A stretch of DNA of 64,000 nucleotides from Streptomyces ochraceiscleroticus (GCF_000720485.1 NZ_JOAX01000023.1:1-64000), one strand, 5' to 3'; shown: positions 15,457 through 24,889, numbered from the stretch's first letter. Notes: generated by a model not told the origin, from the letters alone. Program-made: numbers and translations.

Positions 15457-16809
15457 TCACTTTTTGACGCGAACTGTCTTGGTAGAGCGCGTTTCGAGCG
15501 TCATCTCGTCCGCTTCCGCGACCTTCGCCTTCAGCCGCACAGTACCGGTCACCGCGTCCACGACGTCCACCACCTTCGCAAGCAGTTTCGCAGTGTCCTC
15601 GTTCCCGGAGGCGCTCGCCAGTTGCACGGCCCGGCCCAGCCGGGCGGTCGCGCCGTCGACATCTCCGGACTTACGGGCATCCAGTCCCGACTGGATGGCC
15701 CGGGCCAGTTCCGCCTGTCCCGTGTAGTGCGCCACCTGTGGGTTGATCTGCGTCGATGCGGCCATGTCGGTCGTCCACACGGCCCGTACCAGGCCCTGCG
15801 CGAGCGTCCGGGGCGCGCCGCCACCGGGCGCAGGGAGCACCAGTGCCACCCGCGCGGCCAGCATCTCCTGGCCGACGCCGGCGTCCGGGACCCGTACGCA
15901 CACGTGGTAGTCGCGGGACTCGTCGCCCCACGAGCCGGTCGGGTAGTCACCGGCCCGCGGCCCGGCCTCGGTGCGGCGGCCGGTGAGGTCCTCGACCGTC
16001 GGCGCGACCTGCTTCACGAACTGGATCTCGGCGCCCTGTGGCGTCCACACCCGCAGGGCCACGTCCGCGACCTCCTTGCCCATCGCGGTCTCCATCATCC
16101 GCGTGAAGTCCGCGGTCAGCCCGGCCGGATCGGCGACGATGTCGGCGCTGCCCAGCAGGGCCGAGGCGATGCCGGTGACCTCCTTGACCTCCCAGTCCGT
16201 GCCCACCCCGCGCGCGTCGCAGGTGAACCGCCCGGCACAGGCGTCCAGGGTGGCCCGCAGGTCCTCGGGCGACTCGTGTTCGTTGCGGCCGTCGGTGAGC
16301 AGGATGCCGTGCCGGATGGCCACGTCGGCGGAGTACAGCAGCCGGTCGGCCAGCCGCAGCCACGTGCCGATCGCCGTGCCGCCGCCCGACTTCAGCCGCC
16401 GCAGCGCCTCTTTGGCCTGGCCGCGGGTGGTGGGTGACGCCTGCGCGAGGCGGCCGCCGCCCGGGTAGACCTCGGCGGCCTGATGGGTCCCGGCGATCAC
16501 CGCGAAGGCCACCCCGTCGCGCAGCGTGTCGATCGCCGCCGCGGTGGCGTCGCGGGCGTTGCGCATCTTGGTCGGCGGGTACTCCATCGAGCCGGAGGAG
16601 TCGACCATGATGACCACGGCGGCGTCCGGGGCGCCGCCCGGCGCGGGCTGCCCGGCGGCGTCGGCGAGCGGCCGGCCGCCGGAGGTGCCGCCGCCGGTGG
16701 CGGTGACCGTGGCGATGGCGTTCACCTCGCGCCCGCCCTCGGGGAGGTACTCGTTCTGGTACACCTCCACGGAGAACTGCGGGACCGTGGACTTCGAGAA
16801 GTTGGCCAT
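15457..16809 (-). CDS. VWA-domain protein of the PknG cluster
   Basis: The 450-residue protein has a von Willebrand A domain with an intact MIDAS motif (VVIMVDSSGSMEYPPTKM, later GGGTAIGTWLRLAD and HGILLTDGRNEHE). The C-terminal half is beta-rich (VADVALRVWTPQGAEIQFVK), then has a helical TPR-like tail (AELARAIQSGLDARKSGDVD). There is no signal or membrane segment. VWA proteins of this type bind metal-dependent partners in signalling or stress complexes such as TerY-like sets. AAGGAG lies 8 nt before the ATG at 16809; the frame's 27 upstream codons are not coding-like. It sits between the PP2C and FHA genes. Confidence 0.88.
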   Translation of the reverse strand: MANFSKSTVPQFSVEVYQNEYLPEGGREVNAIATVTATGGGTSGGRPLADAAGQPAPGGAPDAAVVIMVDSSGSMEYPPTKMRNARDATAAAIDTLRDGVAFAVIAGTHQAAEVYPGGGRLAQASPTTRGQAKEALRRLKSGGGTAIGTWLRLADRLLYSADVAIRHGILLTDGRNEHESPEDLRATLDACAGRFTCDARGVGTDWEVKEVTGIASALLGSADIVADPAGLTADFTRMMETAMGKEVADVALRVWTPQGAEIQFVKQVAPTVEDLTGRRTEAGPRAGDYPTGSWGDESRDYHVCVRVPDAGVGQEMLAARVALVLPAPGGGAPRTLAQGLVRAVWTTDMAASTQINPQVAHYTGQAELARAIQSGLDARKSGDVDGATARLGRAVQLASASGNEDTAKLLAKVVDVVDAVTGTVRLKAKVAEADEMTLETRSTKTVRVKK

Positions 16810-16957
16810 CTCTTCCGCTCCTTGACGCTCCGTCGTGCTCGTCGGCATGCGGGCGGGCGGAAGTACCCCAGGCCGTCCCCCCGTCGGCACCTCCCCAGGT
16901 GCCGGACCGTTCTCCTGCGCCGATTGCGCAGACTGCGTTACGCGTTGCTGTGGTGAC

Positions 16958-18217
16958 TCACGCCGATACTGCCCCGGCCACGGGGACCGGGAACGGCACC
17001 ACGGCCACTGTTACGTTGTCGTGGCCCCCGCTGTCCAGAGCGTGGCGAACGAGGGTACGGGCGCTGTGCAGCGGGCGTTCACCCGCGTCCGGGGGCAGCA
17101 GCGCCGCCAGTTCGGCCGCCGCCTCGGTGTAGTTCCACAGACCGTCGGTGCACACCACGACCACACCCGGGCGGTCCGGCCGGAACGCGGCGGTGTGCGG
17201 CTGCAGTTCGTAGGCGTCGGCGCCCAGCCAGCCGGTGATGGCGTGGGCCCGTTCGTCGGAGTACGCCTCGGCCTCCGACATCAGGTTGTTCGCCACCATC
17301 TGTGCGGCCCAGGAGTCGTCCTCGGTGAGCCGGGCACCGGGCGCGGTGCGGTCGTCGGGGATCCAGTACGCGCGGCTGTCGCCGACCCAGCCGACGGTCA
17401 GCACCCCGGCGGCCGCGACGGCCGCGACGAGCGTGCAGGCCGGGGCGTTCTGCTGGCGGTACGGGTCGCGCGGGTGCTCGGGCTCCTCGGCGAGCGCGTC
17501 GACGGACTTGGCGGCGGCCAGGATCGCGTCGTGCATGGCCTGCTGCGGGTGCGCCTCCCGGGGCAGGGCCGCCAGCAGCGACTCGGCGGCCGTCTCGGCG
17601 GCGGCCTGCGACGCCTCGTCGGGCCGGGTCGCGGAGGAGACGCCGTCGCAGACCACGGCGAGCACCGCGGGGGAGCCGTCGGAGAGCGCGGTGTGGGCGA
17701 CGGTGAAGAAGTCCTCGTTGCGGTGGTGGCGGTGGCCGCGGTCGCTGACGGCGGCGACCCGCTCCAGCTCGCGCTCGAAGTGGTCGCGCTCGCGGGGCTG
17801 GGCGTGGCCGCAGTGCTCGCAGTAGCCGTCCTGGTCGACGGTGCCGGTCCGGCAGGCCACGCACGTCTTGGCGGCGAAGGACTCACGGGGGTCGGCCGGG
17901 CCGTCCGCCCTCGCTGTCGCGCCGTCCGGACCGTCCGCGACCGGCGCCGCGCCGTCCGAGCCGTCAGCCACCGGCGCCGGGCTGTCGGCGCCGGCTTCGC
18001 CGCCAGAGCCGCGAGAGCTGTCCGAGCCGTCCGGGAGCCGGCTCTCGGGAGCGGGCGGCGGGGCCGCCCCGAAGGCCCCGGCCGCTCCGTACGCTCCGGC
18101 CGCCGTGCCGTCCGGCACCGCCGCGGAGACATCCGCGCCGCACACACCGCAGAAGTTGTCCCCCGGCTCCAGCGGCTCGGTGCATCCCGGGCACCGGGAA
18201 GGACCTGTCACTGCCAT
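16958..18217 (-). CDS. PP2C-family Ser/Thr phosphatase with two zinc ribbons
   Basis: The 419-residue protein starts with a zinc ribbon (Cys9, Cys12, Cys23, Cys26 in CPGCTEPLEPGDNFCGVCG), has a second ribbon (CVACRTGTVDQDGYCEHCGH), then a complete PP2C domain: SDRGHRHHRNEDFF, VVCDGVSSATRPDEAS, WVGDSRAYWI, CTDGLWNY and GGHDNVTVAVV supply the metal-binding Asp residues. It should reverse phosphorylation by the PknG kinase encoded immediately upstream: the kinase stop and this ATG are separated by one base. The ribbons match those of the kinase and FHA protein in spacing, suggesting a shared docking surface. The ATG at 18217 is preferred over the frame opening at 18280. Confidence 0.92.
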   Translation of the reverse strand: MAVTGPSRCPGCTEPLEPGDNFCGVCGADVSAAVPDGTAAGAYGAAGAFGAAPPPAPESRLPDGSDSSRGSGGEAGADSPAPVADGSDGAAPVADGPDGATARADGPADPRESFAAKTCVACRTGTVDQDGYCEHCGHAQPRERDHFERELERVAAVSDRGHRHHRNEDFFTVAHTALSDGSPAVLAVVCDGVSSATRPDEASQAAAETAAESLLAALPREAHPQQAMHDAILAAAKSVDALAEEPEHPRDPYRQQNAPACTLVAAVAAAGVLTVGWVGDSRAYWIPDDRTAPGARLTEDDSWAAQMVANNLMSEAEAYSDERAHAITGWLGADAYELQPHTAAFRPDRPGVVVVCTDGLWNYTEAAAELAALLPPDAGERPLHSARTLVRHALDSGGHDNVTVAVVPFPVPVAGAVSA

Positions 18218-18218
18218 C

Positions 18219-20840
18219 TCACACCCACGTCCTGGGGCGGAAGCGGTTGGCCCGCTCCACCAGTTCGATCCTCTCATCACCGCGCTGAGCCAGCCTGGCG
18301 AGCAGCCGGCAGGACCGCTCCAGGCCGAAGCGCAGCCCGCGCTCGTCCACCTCGCAGCCGAGCAGCACGGGGACGGCCCCGGGCGTCGGCCGTTCCCCGG
18401 CGCGCCCGGACAGTACCCAGTCCAGCGCGCAGCCCAGTACCTCCGTCGTCAGTGTCTCGCGGCGCTGCGCGTCCAGCCCGAAGTCCGCCAGCCGCTCGAT
18501 CTGCCGGGCCGCGGCCTGCAGGTCGGGCAGCAGCGGGTCGCTCGCCGGGCGCTGCCGGAGCCGGGCCCGTACCGCGGCGATGCGGGCCGCGGTGAAGTGG
18601 ATCGAGGACTCCGGTACGGCCTCCAGGGCACGCACCGCGCCGCTGCGGTCACCGGCCGCGAGCCGCACCCGGGCCAGCCCGAACGCCGCGCTCACATAGC
18701 TGTGGTCGGTGGTCCACACCAGGTGGTAGTACTCGGCGGCGTTGTCGAGCTGCCCCAGTACCTCGGCGCAGACGCCCAGCGCCAGCTTGGGCGCGGGTTC
18801 CCCGGGGAACGCGTCGTACACCGCGTCGAAGGACAGCGCGGCGGTCTCCTTGTCGCCGGTGGCCAGGGCCACCAGGCCGCGGTACCAGACCACCCGCCAG
18901 TCCGTCGCCCAGTCGGCCAGCGGATCGGTCTCGACCTCCCGCAGCACCCGCTGTGCCAGTGACCCGTCGGCCATCTCCAGCCGGGCCCGCAGGTCGCGCA
19001 GGCGCAGCTCCAGGGAGTCGGCGGGCGCCGAGCGCAGCGCGACGACCAGTTCGACGGGGGCCGCGGCCAGCAGACCGGCCAGGAAACCCGCGTTCGGGTC
19101 GCCCGGGTCCACCCGCGGCACGGGCAGCGCGAGCACGGCGGCCGCGGTGTCCACGGGGCGCAGCACGGGGCCCGGGCTGCCGTATCCGGGAAGCGGGGAG
19201 ATCTCGTACGACACCTGCGCCGGGACCGACGGCGTGGCCGGTGCGGCGCCCACCAGGCCCGCTGCCGGCGCCGTGCCCGGCAGCGCGGGCGGGGCCGCCT
19301 TCCTGCCGCGGCGGCCGCGCGGCAGGTCCACCCGTCCGCCCAGCAGCGAGGTGTCCCCGTCCACCGCCGGCATCAATTCGGTGTCGACCACTCGAAGTTC
19401 GGGCCCGAAAAGCTGCGACAGGGCGGGCCGCTGCTCGCCGGTCTGCAGCGCCACGACCTCGCGCAGCACGCCGGTGAGCTGCTCGGCCATCTCCTCGGCG
19501 GAGGAGAACCGGCGTGCCGGGTCGGGGTCGGTGGCCCGGACGAGCAGCCGGTAGAAGGACTCGTACCGGCGGAACACCTCGATGTGCTCGGGGTCCGGCA
19601 GCGAGTCCGCGAAAACGTTCGTGTAGCCCTGGAAGTCGAAGGTGAGGACGGCGAGGGTGCGCGCGACCGTGTACAGGTCGGAGGCGACGGACGGGCCGAC
19701 CTCGGCGACCTCCGGCGCCTGGTACCCGACCGTGCCGTAGATCGCGCTCTCGTGGTCGTCCATCCTGCGGACCGCGCCCATGTCGATCAGCTTGAGCTGG
19801 TCGTTCTGCTGGATGGCGTTGTCGACCTTGAAGTCGCAGTAGAGCAGGTTGCGGCTGTGCAGATGGCCGAGGGCCTCCAGCGCCTCGATGCCGTACGCGC
19901 ACGCCTGCTCGACCGGGAGCGGGTCGCGCCGTCCTTGCGGCGTGCGCCGCTCGTTGGCGATCTCCTTGAGGGACTTGCCGCCGACGTACTCCATGACGAT
20001 GTAGCCGTCGAGGCTGCCGGTCGCCTGGTCGAGGTGCTCGACGAAGTTGTAGATGCGGACGATGTTGGAGTGCTCGATCTCGGCGAGGAAGCGGCGCTCG
20101 GAGACCGCGACCGCGAGCGCCTCCTCGTCGCCGGTGTCCAGCAGGCCCTTGAGCACCACCCACCGGTCGGAGACCGCGCGGTCCACCGCGAGGTAGATCC
20201 AGCCCAGCCCGCCGTGCGCGAGACACCCCGCGACCTCGTACTGGCCGTGCACGACGTCACCGGCCCGCAGCTTCGGCACAAAGCTGTACGGGTGGCCGCA
20301 CTTGGTGCAGAAACCTTCCGTACGCCCCGGCCGCCCGCTGCGCGCCCGGCCCACCGGCGCCCCGCAGTCGCTGCGGCTGCAGAACCGCTTGCGCTCGGGG
20401 ACCTCCGGGTTCTCCAGCACGACCGAGCGCGGATCGGGCCGCGGCACGTCCGGGACCGCCACCAGCCCGGCCCCCAGCCGCCCGCGCCCCGGACCCGAGC
20501 TCGACCCGGAGCCCTGCCCCGAACTGCCGCTGCGCACGGACACCGAGCGGGTCGACGGGCCGGACAGGGAGCGCGAGAGACGCCCGGAGACCGAGCGCCG
20601 GGAGCCGGCGGAGCGGGAGGAGGACGACGTACGCGCGCTGCCGGAGTTCTGCGAGCCGCCGGACCCGGAGGCGGCGCGGCCGGCGCCCGCGACGCCGGTC
20701 GGCGGCGAGGCCACCATGCCGGTCTCCGAGACGACCGGCGCCATGCCGCAGGTGTCGCAGTACAGTTCGCCGCCACCGACGTCCTCATAGCGGCCGCCGC
20801 ACTCAGGCCGCTGGCAGGCGGCGTCCTTCTCACCCGTCAT
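18219..20840 (-). CDS. pknG: PknG-type Ser/Thr protein kinase with rubredoxin-like domain and TPR
   Basis: The 873-residue product contains an extra N-terminal zinc ribbon (Cys9, Cys14, Cys28, Cys31), a disordered Ser/Arg region (about 55-120), a rubredoxin-like zinc site (Cys154, Cys159, Cys178, Cys181), a kinase domain (Lys231 in VVLKGL, catalytic loop LLYCDFKVDN with Asp336, DMG in place of DFG) and a C-terminal TPR-like domain. This is PknG architecture. In mycobacteria and corynebacteria PknG controls 2-oxoglutarate dehydrogenase through the FHA protein GarA/OdhI in response to amino acids sensed by GlnH and GlnX, which are encoded just upstream here. The ATG at 20840 overlaps the previous stop (ATGA); the longer frame is spurious. 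Confidence 0.95.
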   Translation of the reverse strand: MTGEKDAACQRPECGGRYEDVGGGELYCDTCGMAPVVSETGMVASPPTGVAGAGRAASGSGGSQNSGSARTSSSSRSAGSRRSVSGRLSRSLSGPSTRSVSVRSGSSGQGSGSSSGPGRGRLGAGLVAVPDVPRPDPRSVVLENPEVPERKRFCSRSDCGAPVGRARSGRPGRTEGFCTKCGHPYSFVPKLRAGDVVHGQYEVAGCLAHGGLGWIYLAVDRAVSDRWVVLKGLLDTGDEEALAVAVSERRFLAEIEHSNIVRIYNFVEHLDQATGSLDGYIVMEYVGGKSLKEIANERRTPQGRRDPLPVEQACAYGIEALEALGHLHSRNLLYCDFKVDNAIQQNDQLKLIDMGAVRRMDDHESAIYGTVGYQAPEVAEVGPSVASDLYTVARTLAVLTFDFQGYTNVFADSLPDPEHIEVFRRYESFYRLLVRATDPDPARRFSSAEEMAEQLTGVLREVVALQTGEQRPALSQLFGPELRVVDTELMPAVDGDTSLLGGRVDLPRGRRGRKAAPPALPGTAPAAGLVGAAPATPSVPAQVSYEISPLPGYGSPGPVLRPVDTAAAVLALPVPRVDPGDPNAGFLAGLLAAAPVELVVALRSAPADSLELRLRDLRARLEMADGSLAQRVLREVETDPLADWATDWRVVWYRGLVALATGDKETAALSFDAVYDAFPGEPAPKLALGVCAEVLGQLDNAAEYYHLVWTTDHSYVSAAFGLARVRLAAGDRSGAVRALEAVPESSIHFTAARIAAVRARLRQRPASDPLLPDLQAAARQIERLADFGLDAQRRETLTTEVLGCALDWVLSGRAGERPTPGAVPVLLGCEVDERGLRFGLERSCRLLARLAQRGDERIELVERANRFRPRTWV

Positions 20841-22120
20841 GACTCCCCCTCGCGGTCCGGCTGCCCGGCCGCCAGGGCCTCGGCCGCCGCCTGCTGGTAG
20901 CGCAGGACGGCGTGTTCGGCGGCGCGCAGGTCGCAGGGCGCGCTCCACAGCATCCGGCGGGCGATGTCGTACCGCTCGATCAGCAGCGGGTCCTCGGCCA
21001 GGCCGTGCCGCGCCGTCTTCGCCTTGTACGCGTCGAGCCGACCGCGCAGCTCGGCGCGGACGGCCAGCGGCGCGGTCACCGCGGTCAGCGACTCGCGGGC
21101 GCGCAGCAGCTCGTCCTCGGCGCGCTCCTCCAGGCTCTCCAGCAGCGGCGACAGCAGATGCCACTGGGCGCGTCTGCGGTACTCGGCGGCGGTGGCGAGC
21201 TGCTCGTGCAGGGCGGCCGACGGGCCCGAGACGGCCGGTACTTCGGACGCGGCGATCTTCGCCAGCACCTCGCCGCGCGCCTCCCGCGCCTCGGTGAGCG
21301 TGCGGTCAGCGCGCGAGAGCAGGTCGCGCACGAGCATCAGCCGCCGCTCGGCGTCCTGCCGCACCGCGAGGACCGCCTCGATCTCGCGCCGGACGTCCTC
21401 CAGGGCGCGGGCCGCGCGGTCGTACCGCTCGGTGTCCGGGCGGCCGCCGCCGGGCGCGGCGCTGGCGTCGGCGGCGGGCACCCAGAAGGCGAGCGGGTCG
21501 GTGAGCACCTCGGCGCGCAGCCGGGTCAGCTCGTCGGTGATCTGCTCTAGGTCGTCACCGGAGGGGTGCTCGCCGGGGCGGACGCCGACGGAGTGCGCGA
21601 GGGAGCGGGTGCGCCGCAGCTCGGCGGCGAGCAGGTCGATCCGGGCGGGCAGCGCGGTCCATACGGAGTCGGCGCTGACGATGACGTCCAGGGCGTGCGC
21701 GTACAGCCCGTTCATCCGGTCGACCAGCGCCTCCAGGCTGAGCTGTTCGCTGAGCTTGGTGAGGCTGCCGACGGCCGCGCCGCCGGAGACCGTGACGCCG
21801 TTGCCGCGCAGCATGTCGGTGAGGGTGGCCAGGTCCTCCTGGGAGAGCCAGCGGCGGCGGGCGCGCAGCTCACGGGCGGCCTCCAGCGCCGCGCTGTACG
21901 CCTCGAAGTGCGCCCAGAGCACCGTGATCCGCTGCTCGGCGGTGGCCCAGCGGTCCTTGGTGACGCCGGTCAGCTCGGCGCCCTCCAGGAGGCGGCGTCC
22001 TGCGTGGTCCTGCAGCGCGAGCAGCGAGGTCTCGATCGCTTCGTGCTCGGCGCCGAGCCTCGCGAGGGCGCGGTCCACCTCGTCGCGGCTCATGGCCGGG
22101 GCGGGTCCAGGGACCCCCAT
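20837..22120 (-). CDS. Long coiled-coil protein between glnH and pknG
   Basis: The 427-residue, almost entirely helical protein has strong heptad character (ARLGAEHEAIETSLLALQDH, EAVLAVRQDAERRLMLVRDL, ESLEERAEDELLRARESL). No catalytic motif, signal or membrane segment is visible. It is coupled by ATGA to pknG, which makes it a likely scaffold or adaptor joining the membrane sensor to the kinase. Mycobacterial glnX-glnH-pknG loci, as I recall them, have no gene here, so this appears to be an actinomycete-specific addition. Confidence 0.82.
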   Translation of the reverse strand: MGVPGPAPAMSRDEVDRALARLGAEHEAIETSLLALQDHAGRRLLEGAELTGVTKDRWATAEQRITVLWAHFEAYSAALEAARELRARRRWLSQEDLATLTDMLRGNGVTVSGGAAVGSLTKLSEQLSLEALVDRMNGLYAHALDVIVSADSVWTALPARIDLLAAELRRTRSLAHSVGVRPGEHPSGDDLEQITDELTRLRAEVLTDPLAFWVPAADASAAPGGGRPDTERYDRAARALEDVRREIEAVLAVRQDAERRLMLVRDLLSRADRTLTEAREARGEVLAKIAASEVPAVSGPSAALHEQLATAAEYRRRAQWHLLSPLLESLEERAEDELLRARESLTAVTAPLAVRAELRGRLDAYKAKTARHGLAEDPLLIERYDIARRMLWSAPCDLRAAEHAVLRYQQAAAEALAAGQPDREGES

Positions 22121-22181
22121 CGATCACCTCTCCAGAGTGCGTGCGGTGCGCTGCGGGCGGCCGGGCGTCCGGCCGGGCCTT

Positions 22182-23177
22182 TCAGTCGCTGTACTGGGGC
22201 GCCGGCGGCCCGGAGACGCCCGGCAGGTCGGCCTTGAGCCACTTGTCGTACGCGGTCGTCCAGGGGCTGTCGGCGCCGCCCGCGCGGTAGTCCTCCAGCA
22301 CCTTGTTCACCCGCCGCACCAGGTCCTCGTCCTCCTTGTTCATGGCGACGCCGTACAGGTCCGTGCTGAACGGCTCGCCCTTGAGCTCCACGGCCGGGTC
22401 CTGCGCGGCCTGGCCGGCGGCCAGCGCGCTGTCCGTCACGACGGCGTCGGCCTCGCCCAACTGGAGCCGCACCAGGCAGTCGAGCTGGTTCGGCACGGTC
22501 ATGACCGTCGCGCCGTGACTCTCACCGTCCAGTTCCTGCTCGCCCGTTGATCCCTTCGCCGTGCAGATCTTCTTTCCCCGCAGCGAGTCGTCGAACGCGT
22601 CGATCGACGACCTCTTGGGCGCGAGCACCTGCTGGCCGGCCTTGAAGTAGGCCGTGGAGAAGGCGACGTCCTCCTTGCGCTCGCAGTTGATCGTCATCGT
22701 CCGCACGACCATGTCCACCTTGCGCTGCTTCACGGCGTCGATGCGCTGGTTGGTGGGGATGGCGCGGTACACGATGTCCGGGTCCGGCCCGAGGATGTCC
22801 TTGGCGATGGCCTTCGCCAGGTCGATGTCGAAGCCGATGAGGTTCCTGGGGTTGTCCGGGTCCCGGTAGCCCCAGCGGTAGCTGTTCTGGTCGACGCCCA
22901 CGACCAGCCGGCCCGCCTTCTTGATCCGCTTCACCGCGTCGCCGTCGGCGGAGGAGGGCCGCAGGCTCTCCGCCGCGTTCGCCTCCGTGCAGCCCGCGGC
23001 GGCGGGCGCGGCCGACGCGGCGCGCGGCGGCGAGGGCAGCGGCGGGTCGTGCGGCACGGCGGGGCCGCTGCTGAGCACCGGCACCAGCACCGCGGCGGCC
23101 GCGGCCATCACGCCCATGCCGGCGGCCACCGGAGCCAGTGCTGACCCGAGGTCCGCCATTCGCGCGCGCATGCTCAT
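22182..23177 (-). CDS. glnH: Extracytoplasmic amino-acid-binding protein GlnH
   Basis: The 331-residue protein has an N-terminal hydrophobic segment (GSALAPVAAGMGVMAAAAAVLVPVL), a Pro-rich linker and a type 2 periplasmic-binding domain: RLVVGVDQNSYRWGYRDPDN, NLIGFDIDLAKAIAKDILG, TNQRIDAVKQRKVDMVVRTM. This is the glutamate/aspartate-binding SBP-3 family. A Cys in APAAAGCTEANAAES lies about 40 residues after the hydrophobic segment, too far for a normal lipobox, so it may be membrane-anchored instead. It has no transporter genes; neighbours are glnX and pknG, which fits the sensor GlnH that signals Asp/Glu to PknG. The ATG at 23177 follows GAGGG by 5 nt. Confidence 0.9.
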   Translation of the reverse strand: MSMRARMADLGSALAPVAAGMGVMAAAAAVLVPVLSSGPAVPHDPPLPSPPRAASAAPAAAGCTEANAAESLRPSSADGDAVKRIKKAGRLVVGVDQNSYRWGYRDPDNPRNLIGFDIDLAKAIAKDILGPDPDIVYRAIPTNQRIDAVKQRKVDMVVRTMTINCERKEDVAFSTAYFKAGQQVLAPKRSSIDAFDDSLRGKKICTAKGSTGEQELDGESHGATVMTVPNQLDCLVRLQLGEADAVVTDSALAAGQAAQDPAVELKGEPFSTDLYGVAMNKEDEDLVRRVNKVLEDYRAGGADSPWTTAYDKWLKADLPGVSGPPAPQYSD

Positions 23178-23188
23178 CCCCGCCCTCG

Positions 23189-24631
23189 TCACCGGTACTC
23201 CGACAGCCTGCGGCCGATGCCCAGCACCGCGCCGGCCGCCGCCAGTACGACCAGCACCGCCGCCCCCACGGCGAGCCCGTCCAGCGCGTGCCGGCCGCCC
23301 CGCGCCGCGTCGTGGAACTCGGTCTGCTCGTGCTTGAGCGCCTGCTTCAGCGCCGCGTCCACCTTGTCGAAGGACTCCTTCGTGGGCCGGTCCTTCCCGA
23401 TCACCTTCGCCAGCGCGCCTTCGTAGTCGCCCTGGTCGTTCTCCGCGCGCGCTTCGGTGTGCCGCGCGCGCCACTCCCGTACGTTCGCCAGCGCCTCCTG
23501 CACCGGCTCGCGGCCCTCCGCGTCGTCCGCCAGCGCCAGCGCCTCCGCCAGCTTGCCGCCCGCCCGGTCCTCGGCGCCCTCCCCGTCACCCGCCAGCGTC
23601 TTCATCCCGGCGGCGTACTCGACCTCGTAGAAGTCCCGCTGGTCCGCGGTCACCTTGCCGCCGCGCGCCACCAGCGTGAGGTTCTCGTCGCCGCGCGCCT
23701 GCAGCGTCGCGATCCGCGCCTCGTTGAGCACCCGCAGGGACTTCGCGCCGTGCTCGATGGAGTCGTCGAGCCCCGCGCGTGCGATGGCGTGCCCGCCCGC
23801 CATCCACAGGAGGACGCCCACGGAGGCGGTGGTGGCGATCAGCAGTCCCTGGTTGAACACCCGGTTCGTACGCCGGTAGTTGCGGCGCTGCGCCCAGCCG
23901 AGCGCGCCGGTCGCCAGCACGCCGGCGGCCAGCGCGACCCAGGGCCAGGCCCTGGCGTCCTCGTAGTCGGCGTCGAGCCGCGCGGTCTCGGCGTCGTAGA
24001 GCTGCCGCGCTGCGGGCAGGAGTTGGGTACGCATCTGATTGTTGGCGTACTGGAGGTACGCGCCGCCCACCGGCAGGCCCTGCCGGTTGTACATCCGCGC
24101 CGTCTCCACCAGACCCGTGTACCGCGGCAGGCCGTCGTTCAGCCGCTCGATCCGGTCCCGGGCCGTCTGCGAGCCCCGGGAGTTGGCGGAGGCGCGGACC
24201 AGCAGCCTGGCGGCGGTGGAGATGTCCTCCTTGTAGCGCCGACGGCTGGCCGCGCTCTCCCGGTCGCCGGCCAGGAAACCGCCGGCCGCCGTGGTGTCGG
24301 CGTCCGCCAGCGAGCGGTAGATGTCGGCCGCGTCCCGGCTCAGCGGCTGGCTGCTCCCCAGGACGTCGTCGGCGGCGGCCGACCGGTCCGCCACCTGCCA
24401 GGCCGTCATGGCGCCGAAGAGCACGACCAGCGCGGCCAGTACGGCACCGATGAAGCGCAGCCGGCCCGGCTCGGTGAGCATGGCGGCGCGCAGCCGTCGC
24501 AGCGCCTCGGTCCATACGGCGCGCTCGCCGGACGGCGGCGGCGGAGCGGACGGTTCCGGTGCGGCCGCGTCCGGTCCGGGGGCCGCTGCGGGCGCGGGTG
24601 GTGCCGCGCTGCCGGTCGGCGGATATGACAC
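23189..24631 (-). CDS. glnX: Transmembrane signal transducer GlnX
   Basis: The 480-residue protein has a Pro/Ala-rich cytosolic N-terminus, membrane segments (FIGAVLAALVVLFGAMTAWQ, AWPWVALAAGVLATGALGWA, LLIATTASVGVLLWMAGGHA, and a C-terminal GLAVGAAVLVVLAAAGAVLG) and two extracytoplasmic helical domains. This four-helix layout next to glnH and pknG matches mycobacterial GlnX, which receives the GlnH signal and passes it to PknG. The GTG at 24631 has GGGGGAGG 4 nt upstream and opens the cluster; the frame's 63 upstream codons are noncoding. glnH begins 12 nt after its stop. Confidence 0.9.
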   Translation of the reverse strand: MSYPPTGSAAPPAPAAAPGPDAAAPEPSAPPPPSGERAVWTEALRRLRAAMLTEPGRLRFIGAVLAALVVLFGAMTAWQVADRSAAADDVLGSSQPLSRDAADIYRSLADADTTAAGGFLAGDRESAASRRRYKEDISTAARLLVRASANSRGSQTARDRIERLNDGLPRYTGLVETARMYNRQGLPVGGAYLQYANNQMRTQLLPAARQLYDAETARLDADYEDARAWPWVALAAGVLATGALGWAQRRNYRRTNRVFNQGLLIATTASVGVLLWMAGGHAIARAGLDDSIEHGAKSLRVLNEARIATLQARGDENLTLVARGGKVTADQRDFYEVEYAAGMKTLAGDGEGAEDRAGGKLAEALALADDAEGREPVQEALANVREWRARHTEARAENDQGDYEGALAKVIGKDRPTKESFDKVDAALKQALKHEQTEFHDAARGGRHALDGLAVGAAVLVVLAAAGAVLGIGRRLSEYR

Positions 24632-24889
24632 GGAACCTCCCCCTCGGTCGCTGGCCGTGCCCCGCGGCCCGCGCCGCGGGCAGGGGTGCACCGCCAGCAG
24701 TATGGCTGCAGGGACCGACAACCACACCGGTATTGCCTGGATCTTGTTCGTATTGCGATCTCGTTCGAGCCCCGTGGCCAGGCCCCACACCTCGCGCCCC
24801 CGTTGCCCCTCTTCACGCATTCGTACGGTGTTCGGTTCCGCGGCTTCACCGAAGGGGCAGCCGGGGGCCGGCCGGGCTGACTAGAGTTG

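Noticed and set aside
14048..24631. Type VI or ESX-type secretion reading of FHA/VWA/kinase genes
   Set aside because: No secretion ATPase, EccC or Tss genes; glnX-glnH-pknG synteny explains the cluster.
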